A DNA stretch of 56,496 nt. Source: Alphaproteobacteria bacterium. Its GTDB lineage: Bacteria; Pseudomonadota; Alphaproteobacteria; Rhizobiales; Hyphomicrobiaceae. Positions 46,731 through 54,022 of the stretch are shown piece after piece. Position numbers and translations under genes: made by a program. Each line of letters opens with the position of its first letter. The first letter of the stretch is position 1. The stretch spans positions 1 through 56,496 of the forward strand of contig JAHZKP010000140.1 of NCBI GenBank assembly GCA_022600345.1, given 5' to 3'. The notes below the pieces were generated by a model, which saw only the letters and a program-made list of their open reading frames with translations, was not told the origin of the DNA and ran no database searches.

Positions 46731-46800
46731 GGCGCGCGAATTTTGCATAACACGGCAGTCTGTGGCGAAGTTGGGCAGTGCCTACCGGACCTGCGAATAA

Positions 46801-46886
46801 GCGGACATGGTGGAATTGGTATACACAACAGACTTAAAATCTGTCGAGCCTAGCTCATCCGGGTTCAAGTCCCGGTGTCCGCACCA
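46801..46886 (+). tRNA. tRNA-Leu (anticodon TAA)
   Basis: The acceptor arms GCGGACA (46801-46807) and TGTCCGC (46876-46882) pair, followed by the discriminator A and an encoded CCA. The anticodon stem ACAGA/TCTGT encloses CTTAAAA with TAA as anticodon. A variable arm and a T-loop GTTCAAG are present, as in class II tRNA-Leu. The CRISPR-Cas island begins about 530 bp downstream. Confidence 0.96.
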
Positions 46887-47419
46887 TTTTTGATCTCACG
46901 CGCTGGTCGCGCTCCGATGGGGCGGGCTGTTCGCCCGGCGATGCAGTCGCATCGCCAAAGGCGATGGAAGCGTCCAATCAATCTTCATCCGTCCGCAGCA
47001 TTTTGTTTGGTCCACATTTCCTAAAGTCATGTGGAGCGGTTTTGGTTTGGCCAACACTTCCTTTGTTCAACACTGCGCAAGCTTATGTTGACGACCTAAA
47101 GCCGAGTACCTCCTGAGATTCGTCGCAGATGCTGATCCGTCAGCCAAATGACTTATCGCGACGATCCATACTCGTCAGTAGAACAAGGCTGACGTGGCCC
47201 TCTCTGCGGTACAGAACGGGCGGCTCAGAGAAGGCCAGCTGGCATCATGAAACGAACTAAACACGAGATGGCCGTGGCAGGTCCCTCAACTCGATCGTTG
47301 CAGGCCGTCTTTGCAGAGGAAGCCGTCATCGCACCACGCGACTGAGTAGCAACGTCGAAGCGGGAGTGCTATGACCGCCCTCAATTCAGTAGCAGCAATT
47401 CAATCGTCGTATTTTTTCC
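46887..47419. other. Gene-poor junction between tRNA-Leu and the cas island
   Basis: No convincing gene lies here; one 32-codon frame (47247-47345) shows no family. The interval contains the hairpin repeat at 47002-47095. The last 100 bp must carry the cas3 promoter. No Shine-Dalgarno sequence is visible before the cas3 ATG at 47420, only a T-run. I looked for a target site of the mini-CRISPR found at 49743 and saw none with a TTC motif. Confidence 0.55.
47002..47095. repeat. Hairpin repeat of the family seen at the window start
   Basis: The first unit pairs TCCACA (47011-47016) with TGTGGA (47030-47035). The second pairs TCAACA (47067-47072) with TGTTGA (47086-47091). The third base pair thus changes from C-G to A-T on both arms. 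Sequence between the arms (CAAG or AAAG followed by TCATG or CTTATG) resembles the units at 1-117. Confidence 0.7.
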
Positions 47420-49675
47420 ATGTCCTATTTTGCGCATTCCGGACTTAAGACTGATAAAAGCGACTGGCAACGGCTCGATGATCACGCGGTCAAAGTGGCG
47501 CGGTTGGCTGCTGAATTCGCAGCCCCGATGGGGCTGGAACGCGCCGCCCATCTTGCTGGTCTCCTGCACGATCTGGGTAAATACACCCCCGCCTTTCAGG
47601 CGCGCTTGCACGGAGCCGACAAAGCCGTTGATCATTCGACGGCTGGGGCTGCCGAAGTCGCTGATCTGGTGGCGCGGACACCGCAAGATGCACTGATGGG
47701 TCAACTCATCGCCTACGGTATCCTGGGCCATCATGCCGGCCTCCCTGACTGCTTGGGACCAAGAGGCTACGAAGAGCGGATTGCGGGATACCGTGGGGAC
47801 GCTGAGCGGGCAATTGATCCGGTCTGGCGTGCCGAGCTTCGCGCCGATGGCACTGGACTCTTTCCAACCAACTTTCGTGAGAATCGAGAGCACGTGCATT
47901 TCCAGTTCGCGGTCATGGCGCGGATGGTGTTCTCCTGTCTGGTCGATGCGGATTTCAAGGACACGGAAGCGTTTTACAGCAAGGTCGAAGGCTTCAAGAA
48001 GCACCGCGACTGGCCGAGTTTGAGTAACCTCCTGCCTCCGCTACTGTCCCGGTTTGAGGCTCACCTGGCGGGCCTTGGCGTGAGTGACGGTCCAATCAAC
48101 CGACTTCGGTCCGAGGTTCTCGAGCATGTTCGCGCCAAAGCCGTCGAGGCACCAGGGTTGTTCACGCTGACTGTTCCGACGGGCGGAGGCAAAACACTTG
48201 CCTCCCTTGGTTTCGCGCTCGATCACGCCAAGGCTCATGGTCACCGTCGCATCATCTATGCGATTCCCTTCACCTCGATCATCGATCAGACAGCGCAGGT
48301 CTTCCGCGAGGTGTTGGGGGATGACATCATCTTGGAACATCATTCGGCAATCGATGAGGAGGCCGAGAGCGATCGGACTGATCGGACAAGCAGAGATAAA
48401 CTCAAACTCGCGATGGAGGATTGGGCTGCTCCCATCGTTGTGACGACCAACGTGCAGTTCTTCGAAAGCCTTTTTGCTGCGCGAACGTCGCGGGCCCGCA
48501 AACTACACAACATCGCCGGCAGCATAATCGTCCTCGACGAGGCGCAGACGATCCCAAGGCCGTTGCTCATCCCCTGCCTACGCGTGCTCGACGAATTGGC
48601 GCTGAACTATGGATGCAGCATAGTTTTGTGCACGGCGACGCAGCCGGCGGTCGATAAGAACCGGCTCACCGGAGGACTGCCGCTTGAGGGGCGAGAGTTG
48701 GCGCCGGAGCCAAAGCGTTTGTCGCAACACCTGCGCCGCGCCCGAATTGAACGGGTGGGGGAGCGGAGCAATGAAGATTTGATCGCGGAGTTGCGCGACG
48801 TTCCGCAGGCGCTCGTCATCGTCAACAGCCGCAAGCATGCGTTCGAACTCTACAAGGAGGCGGTGGCTTCAGGTCTTGATGGCGTTATCCACTTGACCAC
48901 GCGCCAGTGCGCCGCCCACCGCCGCATAATCCTTGAAGACGTGCGCGGCCGGTTGAAGCCGGAGAGGGGAGACGCGTGCCGCGTCATTGCAACGAGCCTG
49001 ATCGAAGCGGGAGTCGATGTCGATTTCCCGCGGGTGTGGCGAGCGGAAGCCGGGCTCGATCAGGTCATTCAGGCAGCGGGGCGCTGCAACCGCGAAGGTC
49101 TGCGCGAGGTCTCGAAAAGTCTTGTCACGGTGTTCTCGGCACCTGACTATCCGCCACCGTCTGAGATCAAGGGGTTGATCGGCGACATGTTGCGCACGGC
49201 TGATGGTGAGACCGACTTAATGTCGCTGGAGGCAATCGAGCGGTATTTCAGCGAGGTCTATTGGCGAGTCGGGGCCGGTCTTGACGGCAAGAAGATCCTT
49301 GAAAAGTTCTCCATGAGCCGGCGGGGAGCCGAGTTCGAATTCCGTAAAGCGGCGCAAGAATTTCGCATGATCGAGAGTACCATGGTGTCGGTTGTCATTC
49401 CATTCGATGAGGCGGCCGAGAAAGCCGTGGACCAAATGGCGTTGACTGATATTCCGTCTGGCTATCTAGCGCGCAAGTTGCAAACCTATCTCGTGCAGGT
49501 GCCGCCCAGGGCGCGCGACCTGTTGCGGTCGAATGGACACGTCGCGTTCGCTTGCCCGGAACTGAGGGGCGATCAGTTCGCAGTCCTTCAGACGCCGAGC
49601 CTCTATTGCAAGGACGATGTCGGATTGGTTTGGGAGAATGCCGATTATCTGAGCGTCGAGAGCCTGATTATTTGA
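47420..49675 (+). CDS. cas3: CRISPR-associated helicase/nuclease Cas3, type I-C
   Basis: Cas3 nicks, unwinds and degrades DNA marked by the type I-C effector complex. The 751-residue protein has an N-terminal HD nuclease (LLHDLGKY, His50-Asp51; HH in GHHAGLPD) and then a superfamily 2 helicase: Walker A VPTGGGKTLAS (near 252-262), the DEAH-like VLDEAQTIPRP (near 370), SAT-like CTATQP and the motif VI region QAAGRCNREG. The order HD-helicase and length are typical of type I-C. It is the first cas gene, is separated from cas5 by 300 bp, and lacks a clear ribosome site. Confidence 0.96.
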   Translation: MSYFAHSGLKTDKSDWQRLDDHAVKVARLAAEFAAPMGLERAAHLAGLLHDLGKYTPAFQARLHGADKAVDHSTAGAAEVADLVARTPQDALMGQLIAYGILGHHAGLPDCLGPRGYEERIAGYRGDAERAIDPVWRAELRADGTGLFPTNFRENREHVHFQFAVMARMVFSCLVDADFKDTEAFYSKVEGFKKHRDWPSLSNLLPPLLSRFEAHLAGLGVSDGPINRLRSEVLEHVRAKAVEAPGLFTLTVPTGGGKTLASLGFALDHAKAHGHRRIIYAIPFTSIIDQTAQVFREVLGDDIILEHHSAIDEEAESDRTDRTSRDKLKLAMEDWAAPIVVTTNVQFFESLFAARTSRARKLHNIAGSIIVLDEAQTIPRPLLIPCLRVLDELALNYGCSIVLCTATQPAVDKNRLTGGLPLEGRELAPEPKRLSQHLRRARIERVGERSNEDLIAELRDVPQALVIVNSRKHAFELYKEAVASGLDGVIHLTTRQCAAHRRIILEDVRGRLKPERGDACRVIATSLIEAGVDVDFPRVWRAEAGLDQVIQAAGRCNREGLREVSKSLVTVFSAPDYPPPSEIKGLIGDMLRTADGETDLMSLEAIERYFSEVYWRVGAGLDGKKILEKFSMSRRGAEFEFRKAAQEFRMIESTMVSVVIPFDEAAEKAVDQMALTDIPSGYLARKLQTYLVQVPPRARDLLRSNGHVAFACPELRGDQFAVLQTPSLYCKDDVGLVWENADYLSVESLII

Positions 49676-49683
49676 CGAATTCT

Positions 49684-49711
49684 ACGGCGGGCCGATTGAA
49701 CGACCCGCCGT
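49684..49711. other. GC-rich hairpin between cas3 and the mini-CRISPR
   Basis: ACGGCGGG (49684-49691) and CCCGCCGT (49704-49711) form a perfect 8-bp stem with a 12-nt loop. There is no T-run on either side. On the minus strand it starts 31 nt after the solo repeat, about one spacer length, so it could replace the second repeat of a mini-CRISPR or end its transcript. Confidence 0.6.
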
Positions 49712-49774
49712 GCCACCTAAGCATTATCGCATCGCAAAAACAGTTTCGATCCACGCGCCCGCGAGAGGCGCGAC
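49711..49774 (-). ncRNA. Predicted crRNA-like regulatory RNA (CreR/Cas-regulating-RNA type)
   Basis: On the minus strand a diverged CRISPR repeat (49743-49774) is followed by a spacer-like sequence starting TGTTTTTGCGATGCGATA. This matches the site before cas5 (49945-49962, minus strand, TGTTTGAGCGAAGCGATA) at 15 of 18 positions, with mismatches at 6, 7 and 12. After processing by Cas5c at the conserved repeat end, the RNA could guide the effector complex to the cas5 operon promoter region without enough pairing to trigger cleavage. Weak promoter-like boxes (TTCGAA, 16 nt, TATGAC) lie upstream on the minus strand. Transcription is not proven. Confidence 0.6.
49743..49774 (-). CRISPR. Solo diverged CRISPR repeat, 32 nt, opposite orientation to the array
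   Basis: Read on the minus strand, the first eight bases (GTCGCGCC) and the last 18 (GGGCGCGTGGATCGAAAC) are identical to the array repeat. Only the loop differs: TCTCGC replaces CTCAC, making this copy one base longer. The 12-nt 3' end that becomes the crRNA 5' handle is unchanged. No second repeat of this type is found nearby. Confidence 0.92.
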
Positions 49775-49808
49775 AGTCGGCTCAACACCGCTAGTCATAT
49801 GGGCTCGA

Positions 49809-49828
49809 GATCGAGTTCGAACTCGATC
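49809..49828. promoter_or_regulatory. 20-bp perfect palindrome, candidate operator
   Basis: GATCGAGTTCGAACTCGATC is its own reverse complement over all 20 bases. It sits between the solo repeat and the cas5 target site, and overlaps the weak -35-like box of the minus-strand mini-CRISPR. It could bind a dimeric regulator. No regulator gene is found in the cas locus. Confidence 0.6.
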
Positions 49829-49944
49829 CTCAGGGGCCCAATCCTGATCCTAAACGCATAGGTTCTTCGCCGCATGTTGATCTCCATCGCTTGACCGTGG
49901 AAGCAGCGTATGTCACACAATAGCTAGAATGTCTACACATAGCA

Positions 49945-49965
49945 TATCGCTTCGCTCAAACAGAA
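49945..49965 (-). promoter_or_regulatory. Protospacer-like target of the mini-CRISPR, with TTC PAM, before cas5
   Basis: On the minus strand TTC (49965-49963) directly precedes the 18-nt match (49962-49945). TTC is the established PAM type of I-C systems. The site ends 10 bases before the cas5 start codon, and the PAM complement GAA is part of the AAGGAAG ribosome binding site (49964-49970). A bound effector would cover the region of transcription start and translation start of cas5. Confidence 0.65.
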
Positions 49966-49975
49966 GGAAGAAATA

Positions 49976-50644
49976 TTGCCTTACGGAATTCGATTGAAGG
50001 TCTGGGGCGATCATGCCTGCTGGACCAGACCGGAGATGAAGGTCGAGCGGGTCAGCTATGATGTAATGACACCTTCGGCGGCCCGAGGCATCCTGGAGGC
50101 CATCCACTGGAAGCCTGCCATCCGTTGGGTGATCGACGAAATCCACGTCCTCGCGCCGATCCGCTTTCAGTCGATCCGGCGCAACGAGGTCGGCAGCAAG
50201 ATTTCCGCAAGCAAGGCCAAGAGTGCAATGAAGCGGGGCGATGTCGGCGGTTTGCAACTGCTTGTCGACGACGACCGCCAACAGCGCGCGGCGACAGTTC
50301 TGGTAAAGCCGGCATATGTGATCGTCGCGCACTTTGAACTCACCGCGAAGGCGGGTGAGGGTGATAACGACGGCAAGCATCTCGACTGTTTCAATCGGCG
50401 GGCGACGAGAGGGCAGTGCTTCCATCAGCCCTGCCTTGGCACGCGTGAGTTTGTAGCAAACTTTGAATTGATCCCACCGGACGCGTCGATGCCGCAGACC
50501 ATCGATGAGACGCGAGATCTCGGCTTCATGCTGTGGGATATCGATCATCAGGCCACTGGCAGGCCGTCTATGTTCTTCCGCGCTCAATTGCAGAACGGTG
50601 TCGTAAAGGTGCCGCCGCCGGGGTCGCCGGAGATCTGCCGATGA
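49976..50644 (+). CDS. cas5c: CRISPR-associated protein Cas5c (crRNA-processing, type I-C)
   Basis: In type I-C, Cas5c (Cas5d) both cuts pre-crRNA and binds the 5' handle. The 222-residue protein starts YGIRLKVWGDHACWTRPEMK and contains SYDVMTPSAARGILEAIHWKPAIRW, the hallmark of the family, and later DLGFMLWDIDH. The start is TTG at 49976, backed by AAGGAAG at 49964-49970, so translation may be kept low. Its stop overlaps the cas8c start. No separate Cas6 is present, as expected. Confidence 0.94.
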   Translation: MPYGIRLKVWGDHACWTRPEMKVERVSYDVMTPSAARGILEAIHWKPAIRWVIDEIHVLAPIRFQSIRRNEVGSKISASKAKSAMKRGDVGGLQLLVDDDRQQRAATVLVKPAYVIVAHFELTAKAGEGDNDGKHLDCFNRRATRGQCFHQPCLGTREFVANFELIPPDASMPQTIDETRDLGFMLWDIDHQATGRPSMFFRAQLQNGVVKVPPPGSPEICR

Positions 50645-52389
50645 GTATTCTTGCATCGCTGGTGCGGGCGTATGATCGGTTGCCGGATGCACCCGCCATC
50701 GGTTACTCGGCCGAGAAGATAGGCTTCCTCATCTCGCTCAGCCGTGACGGCACTGTCGCCAACGTCGTCGATATGCGCAGCGGTGAGGGGAAGAAGAAAT
50801 CGCCAGCACTGGTGATGGTTCCGCAACCGGAAAAGCGAACGGTGGCGATTGCTCCAAACTTTCTGTGGGACAAGACGTCTTACGCTCTTGGTGTGACAGC
50901 CGGTGAAGGAAAGCGACTGGCAGACGAACATGCGGCGTTTGTGAAGCGGCACCTTGATACTCTTAATGGAGAAACCGACGACGGCCTGTCGGCTTTCAGG
51001 GTGTTCCTCGAAAACTGGTCTCCCGAACAGTTCACGGCACCACTGTGGCATGACGACATGAAGGATCAGAACGTCGCGTTCTGTCTTGAGGAAGATCGGT
51101 TGAGCAGGGTTATGCTGCATGACCGTCCTGCGGCCAAGGAACTTTGGGGCCGACTCTCGTCGCAGCATGAGACGACCGAGCAGGTCTGTCTGGTAACTGG
51201 TGAGTCTGGACCGGTCGCTCGCCTGCATCCTTCCATCAAGGGCGTGTGGGGCGGGCAATCCTCAGGCGCCGCTATCGTCTCATTCAACCTCGACGCTTTT
51301 GAATCTTATGGTCACGAGCAGGGCGATAACGCACCCGTCTCGGAGACCTCTGCCTTCCAGTATACGACGACGCTTAATCGTTTCCTCCAACGAGACAGCG
51401 GGCATCGCGTCCAGATCGGTGATGCCTCGACGGTTTTCTGGGCCGATGACTCTGACCCGGAAGTGTCGGTGGAGGCCGAGAGCCTTTTTATGCAGTGGGT
51501 GCACCCGGGCAACGACGACGCCTCTGTAACGAAGCGGGTTGCCGAAAAGCTTAGAGCAATCCACGATGGTCGCCCTCTCAGTGATATCGACGACAAGTTG
51601 GATGGCGTGCGTTTCCACGTCCTCGGCCTCTCCCCAAACGCCGCGCGTATCTCGATCCGGTTCTATTTCGAGGACAACTTCGGCACGCTGGCTGCCAACT
51701 ACCAGCGGTATCTGCAGGACATGAAGCTGGAGCCGCCTCCGAAAGACGCCAATGCGCCGCTGTGGCGATACCTGATCGAACTGGCTGTTCTAGGCAAGCG
51801 AGAGAATATTCCGCCAAACCTCGCAGGTGACTGGATGCGGGCGATCCTGTCTGGATCGACCTACCCCCTGACGCTTCTGTCGACAATTCTTTTGCGCATC
51901 CGCTCGGATGGCGCAGTGAATGCACTGCGCGTCTCGGTATTGCGCGCTGTACTCATTCGCAACTTCAAAATGGCCAAGGAGGCACCTGTGGCGCTGGACG
52001 TGGAAAATCGAAATAGGGGCTATTTGCTAGGGAGGCTTTTTGCCGTCTACGAGCAGGTGCAAATGGCGGCACTCGGAAATGTGAACGCTTCGGTAAAGGA
52101 CAAGTTCTATGGCTCGGCATCGGCCCAGCCCCGTAAAGTTTTCGCCTTGCTGGAGACCGGCTCGGCCAACCACCTGGCAAAGCTTGGCAAACAAAAGCCC
52201 GGTTACAAGGTCGTGCTTGAGCGCACCAAGACCGCGATCATGGACATTATGGAACCGTCAGCCGATCCGTTTCCTGCCTCGCTTTCCGCTGAGGAGCAGG
52301 CGCTATTCGGTCTGGGTTACTACCATCAACGCAGCGAATTTTTCCGCAAATCAACTGATACGCCTGAGCCCAAGGAGGCTGTTGAATGA
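50641..52389 (+). CDS. cas8c: CRISPR-associated protein Cas8c (Csd1, large subunit)
   Basis: The large subunit of the I-C effector recognises the PAM. The 582-residue protein begins SILASLVRAYDRLPDAPAIG, the usual Csd1 start, with SAEKIGFLISL, FLWDKTSYALGV and LVTGESGPVARLHPSIKGVWG-type marks visible. ATG 50641 overlaps the cas5 stop (ATGA), which rejects a longer upstream frame. Its 3' end overlaps the cas7 start likewise. A small subunit Cas11c may be translated from inside this gene in I-C systems; an internal start was not sought in detail. Confidence 0.94.
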   Translation: MSILASLVRAYDRLPDAPAIGYSAEKIGFLISLSRDGTVANVVDMRSGEGKKKSPALVMVPQPEKRTVAIAPNFLWDKTSYALGVTAGEGKRLADEHAAFVKRHLDTLNGETDDGLSAFRVFLENWSPEQFTAPLWHDDMKDQNVAFCLEEDRLSRVMLHDRPAAKELWGRLSSQHETTEQVCLVTGESGPVARLHPSIKGVWGGQSSGAAIVSFNLDAFESYGHEQGDNAPVSETSAFQYTTTLNRFLQRDSGHRVQIGDASTVFWADDSDPEVSVEAESLFMQWVHPGNDDASVTKRVAEKLRAIHDGRPLSDIDDKLDGVRFHVLGLSPNAARISIRFYFEDNFGTLAANYQRYLQDMKLEPPPKDANAPLWRYLIELAVLGKRENIPPNLAGDWMRAILSGSTYPLTLLSTILLRIRSDGAVNALRVSVLRAVLIRNFKMAKEAPVALDVENRNRGYLLGRLFAVYEQVQMAALGNVNASVKDKFYGSASAQPRKVFALLETGSANHLAKLGKQKPGYKVVLERTKTAIMDIMEPSADPFPASLSAEEQALFGLGYYHQRSEFFRKSTDTPEPKEAVE

Positions 52390-53339
52390 ACGCGATTTCC
52401 AACCGCTACGATTTTCTACTTGTTTTCGATGTTGCAAACGGAAACCCAAACGGGGACCCCGATGCTGGCAACCTGCCGCGCCTCGATCCGGAAACGAACA
52501 AGGGCCTTGTTACCGATGTCTGCCTGAAGCGTAAAATTCGAAACTTCGCCGAGCTCGCCAAGAGCGGTGAAGAAGGCTTCCATATCTACGTCCAAGAAGG
52601 TGCTATCCTCAACGAAAAGCATCGCGAGGCCTACAAGGCGCTGAGTCCGGACGACACGAAAGTGCAAAAGGCCGCCAAGCTCAATCCCAAGGACGACGAC
52701 GAGGCGAAGAAGCTACGCGAATTCATGTGCCAGAACTTCTTTGACGTGCGCACGTTCGGCGCGGTCATGTCGACGGGTATTAATTGCGGGCAGGTCAAAG
52801 GGCCAGTTCAGATGACGTTCGCCAACTCGGTTGAGCCGATCATGCCGCTCGAAATCTCAATCACGCGCATGGCGGCAACCAACGAGGCTGAAAAAAAGAA
52901 GCGCGCCGAGGGGGAAGTGGAAGGCGTTGAGCGAATTGACAACCGAACGATGGGCCGCAAGCATATCGTGCCGTATGGTCTTTATGTCGCCAAAGGCTTT
53001 ATCTCTGCGAAGTTTGCCGAGCGCACCGGGTTCTCTGAAACCGATCTCGAATTCTTCTTCGATGCGCTTGGTAATATGTTCGAGCATGATCGCTCGGCTG
53101 CGCGCGGTGAGATGGCGACCCGAAAGTTGATCGTCTTCAAGCACGACAATGCGCTTGGCAACGCTCCGGCACATACTCTGTTTGACCGTGTCAAGATTCA
53201 CCGGCAGATTGGCGGCGAAGTCCGTGAAATCGATGGCCGCTTGGATAATTATCCGCCTGCCCGCCAATTCACCGACTACGCAATTACGATCGATCGCGAC
53301 GGTCTTCCCGATGGTGTCGAGATCATTGAAAAATTGTAG
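52386..53339 (+). CDS. cas7c: CRISPR-associated protein Cas7c (Csd2, backbone)
   Basis: Cas7 forms the backbone filament along the crRNA. The 317-residue protein has the Csd2 start RYDFLLVFDVANGNPNGDPD, then VCLKRKIRNF, DVRTFGAVMSTG and GPVQMTFANSVEPI, and the late GRKHIVPYGLYVAKGFISA. The length is typical. Translation is coupled to cas8c by an ATGA overlap. Confidence 0.96.
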   Translation: MNAISNRYDFLLVFDVANGNPNGDPDAGNLPRLDPETNKGLVTDVCLKRKIRNFAELAKSGEEGFHIYVQEGAILNEKHREAYKALSPDDTKVQKAAKLNPKDDDEAKKLREFMCQNFFDVRTFGAVMSTGINCGQVKGPVQMTFANSVEPIMPLEISITRMAATNEAEKKKRAEGEVEGVERIDNRTMGRKHIVPYGLYVAKGFISAKFAERTGFSETDLEFFFDALGNMFEHDRSAARGEMATRKLIVFKHDNALGNAPAHTLFDRVKIHRQIGGEVREIDGRLDNYPPARQFTDYAITIDRDGLPDGVEIIEKL

Positions 53340-53353
53340 GCGAGGCGGTCGGC

Positions 53354-54022
53354 ATGCCCGAAGTTTTGCCAAGTCACCAGATGACCGTGAGGGGTGAACC
53401 CATCCCCCTCTCGGCGCTGCAGCATGCGATCTACTGCTTGCGTCAGGCAGCACTCATTCATGTGGAGCGGTTGTGGGAGGACAATCGCTTCACCGCTGAG
53501 GGCCATGTGTTGCACGCCGTTGCCGACAAGGCTGCATCGCGAAAGGTGCGTGGCATCCGCCGCGTCATGGCCCTGCCGATTGCCTGCACGCGCCTCAATC
53601 TGTCAGGCATTGCCGATATGGTCGAATTCCTCGCGCACGAAGACGGCGAGACACCGTTTCCTGTCGAATACAAGCGCGGTAAGCCTAAGAAGCACCGCGC
53701 CGACGAAGTGCAGCTTTGCGCGCAGGCTTTGTGTCTCGAAGAGATGACCGGTCGCCGGGTGCCCGAGGGGGCATTGTTTTATGCGGAAACAAAGCGGCGC
53801 GTCGTCGTGACTTTTGACGCGGATCTTCGAGGGCTGACTGAACAGACAGCGAGTAAGCTTCAGTCGGTTTTCGAAGAACGAACAACACCACCGCCGACGG
53901 ATTTGAAACAGCGATGCCGGGCTTGCTCGCTTGTAGAGGTTTGCCGCCCAAAGGCGGTGGTCAAGCCGGCAGCATCATGGCGCAAGCGCATGCTGGCATC
54001 GATCCTGGCTGAGGCTCCATGA
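53354..54022 (+). CDS. cas4: CRISPR-associated exonuclease Cas4
   Basis: Cas4 trims prespacers and selects PAM-bearing ends. The 222-residue protein has the first cluster Cys in HAIYCLRQAAL, the RecB-type nuclease residues in LSGIADMVEF and FPVEYKRGKPK, the QxxxQ-type EVQLCAQALCLEE, and the last three cluster cysteines in CRACSLVEVCRP. The iron-sulfur and nuclease sets both look complete. It starts 14 bp after cas7 and overlaps cas1 (ATGA). Confidence 0.95.
   Translation: MPEVLPSHQMTVRGEPIPLSALQHAIYCLRQAALIHVERLWEDNRFTAEGHVLHAVADKAASRKVRGIRRVMALPIACTRLNLSGIADMVEFLAHEDGETPFPVEYKRGKPKKHRADEVQLCAQALCLEEMTGRRVPEGALFYAETKRRVVVTFDADLRGLTEQTASKLQSVFEERTTPPPTDLKQRCRACSLVEVCRPKAVVKPAASWRKRMLASILAEAP

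Larger units (their letters stand above)
49676..49975. other. cas3-cas5 intergenic regulatory region
   Basis: This 300-bp interval has no gene. From left to right it holds an 8-bp GC-rich hairpin (49684-49711), a spacer-like sequence and a diverged CRISPR repeat on the minus strand (49743-49774), a 20-bp perfect palindrome (49809-49828), and a protospacer-like target with PAM (49945-49965) directly before cas5. TTGACC at 49891 is a candidate -35 box for the cas5 operon, but no -10 at ideal spacing was found. Confidence 0.75.

Noticed and set aside
47151-47170. A second target of the mini-CRISPR spacer upstream of cas3 (TTATCGCGACG)
   Set aside because: The match is short and no TTC motif is at the PAM position.
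47247-47345. A 32-codon frame upstream of cas3 (MKRTKHEMAVAG start)
   Set aside because: No family resemblance, no clear ribosome site and no neighbour support. It could be a gene remnant but nothing shows it.
49891-49930. A full sigma-70 promoter for cas5 from TTGACC and TAGAAT
   Set aside because: The spacing of 28 bp is too long; TTGACC with CACAAT at 19 bp is possible but too weak to list.
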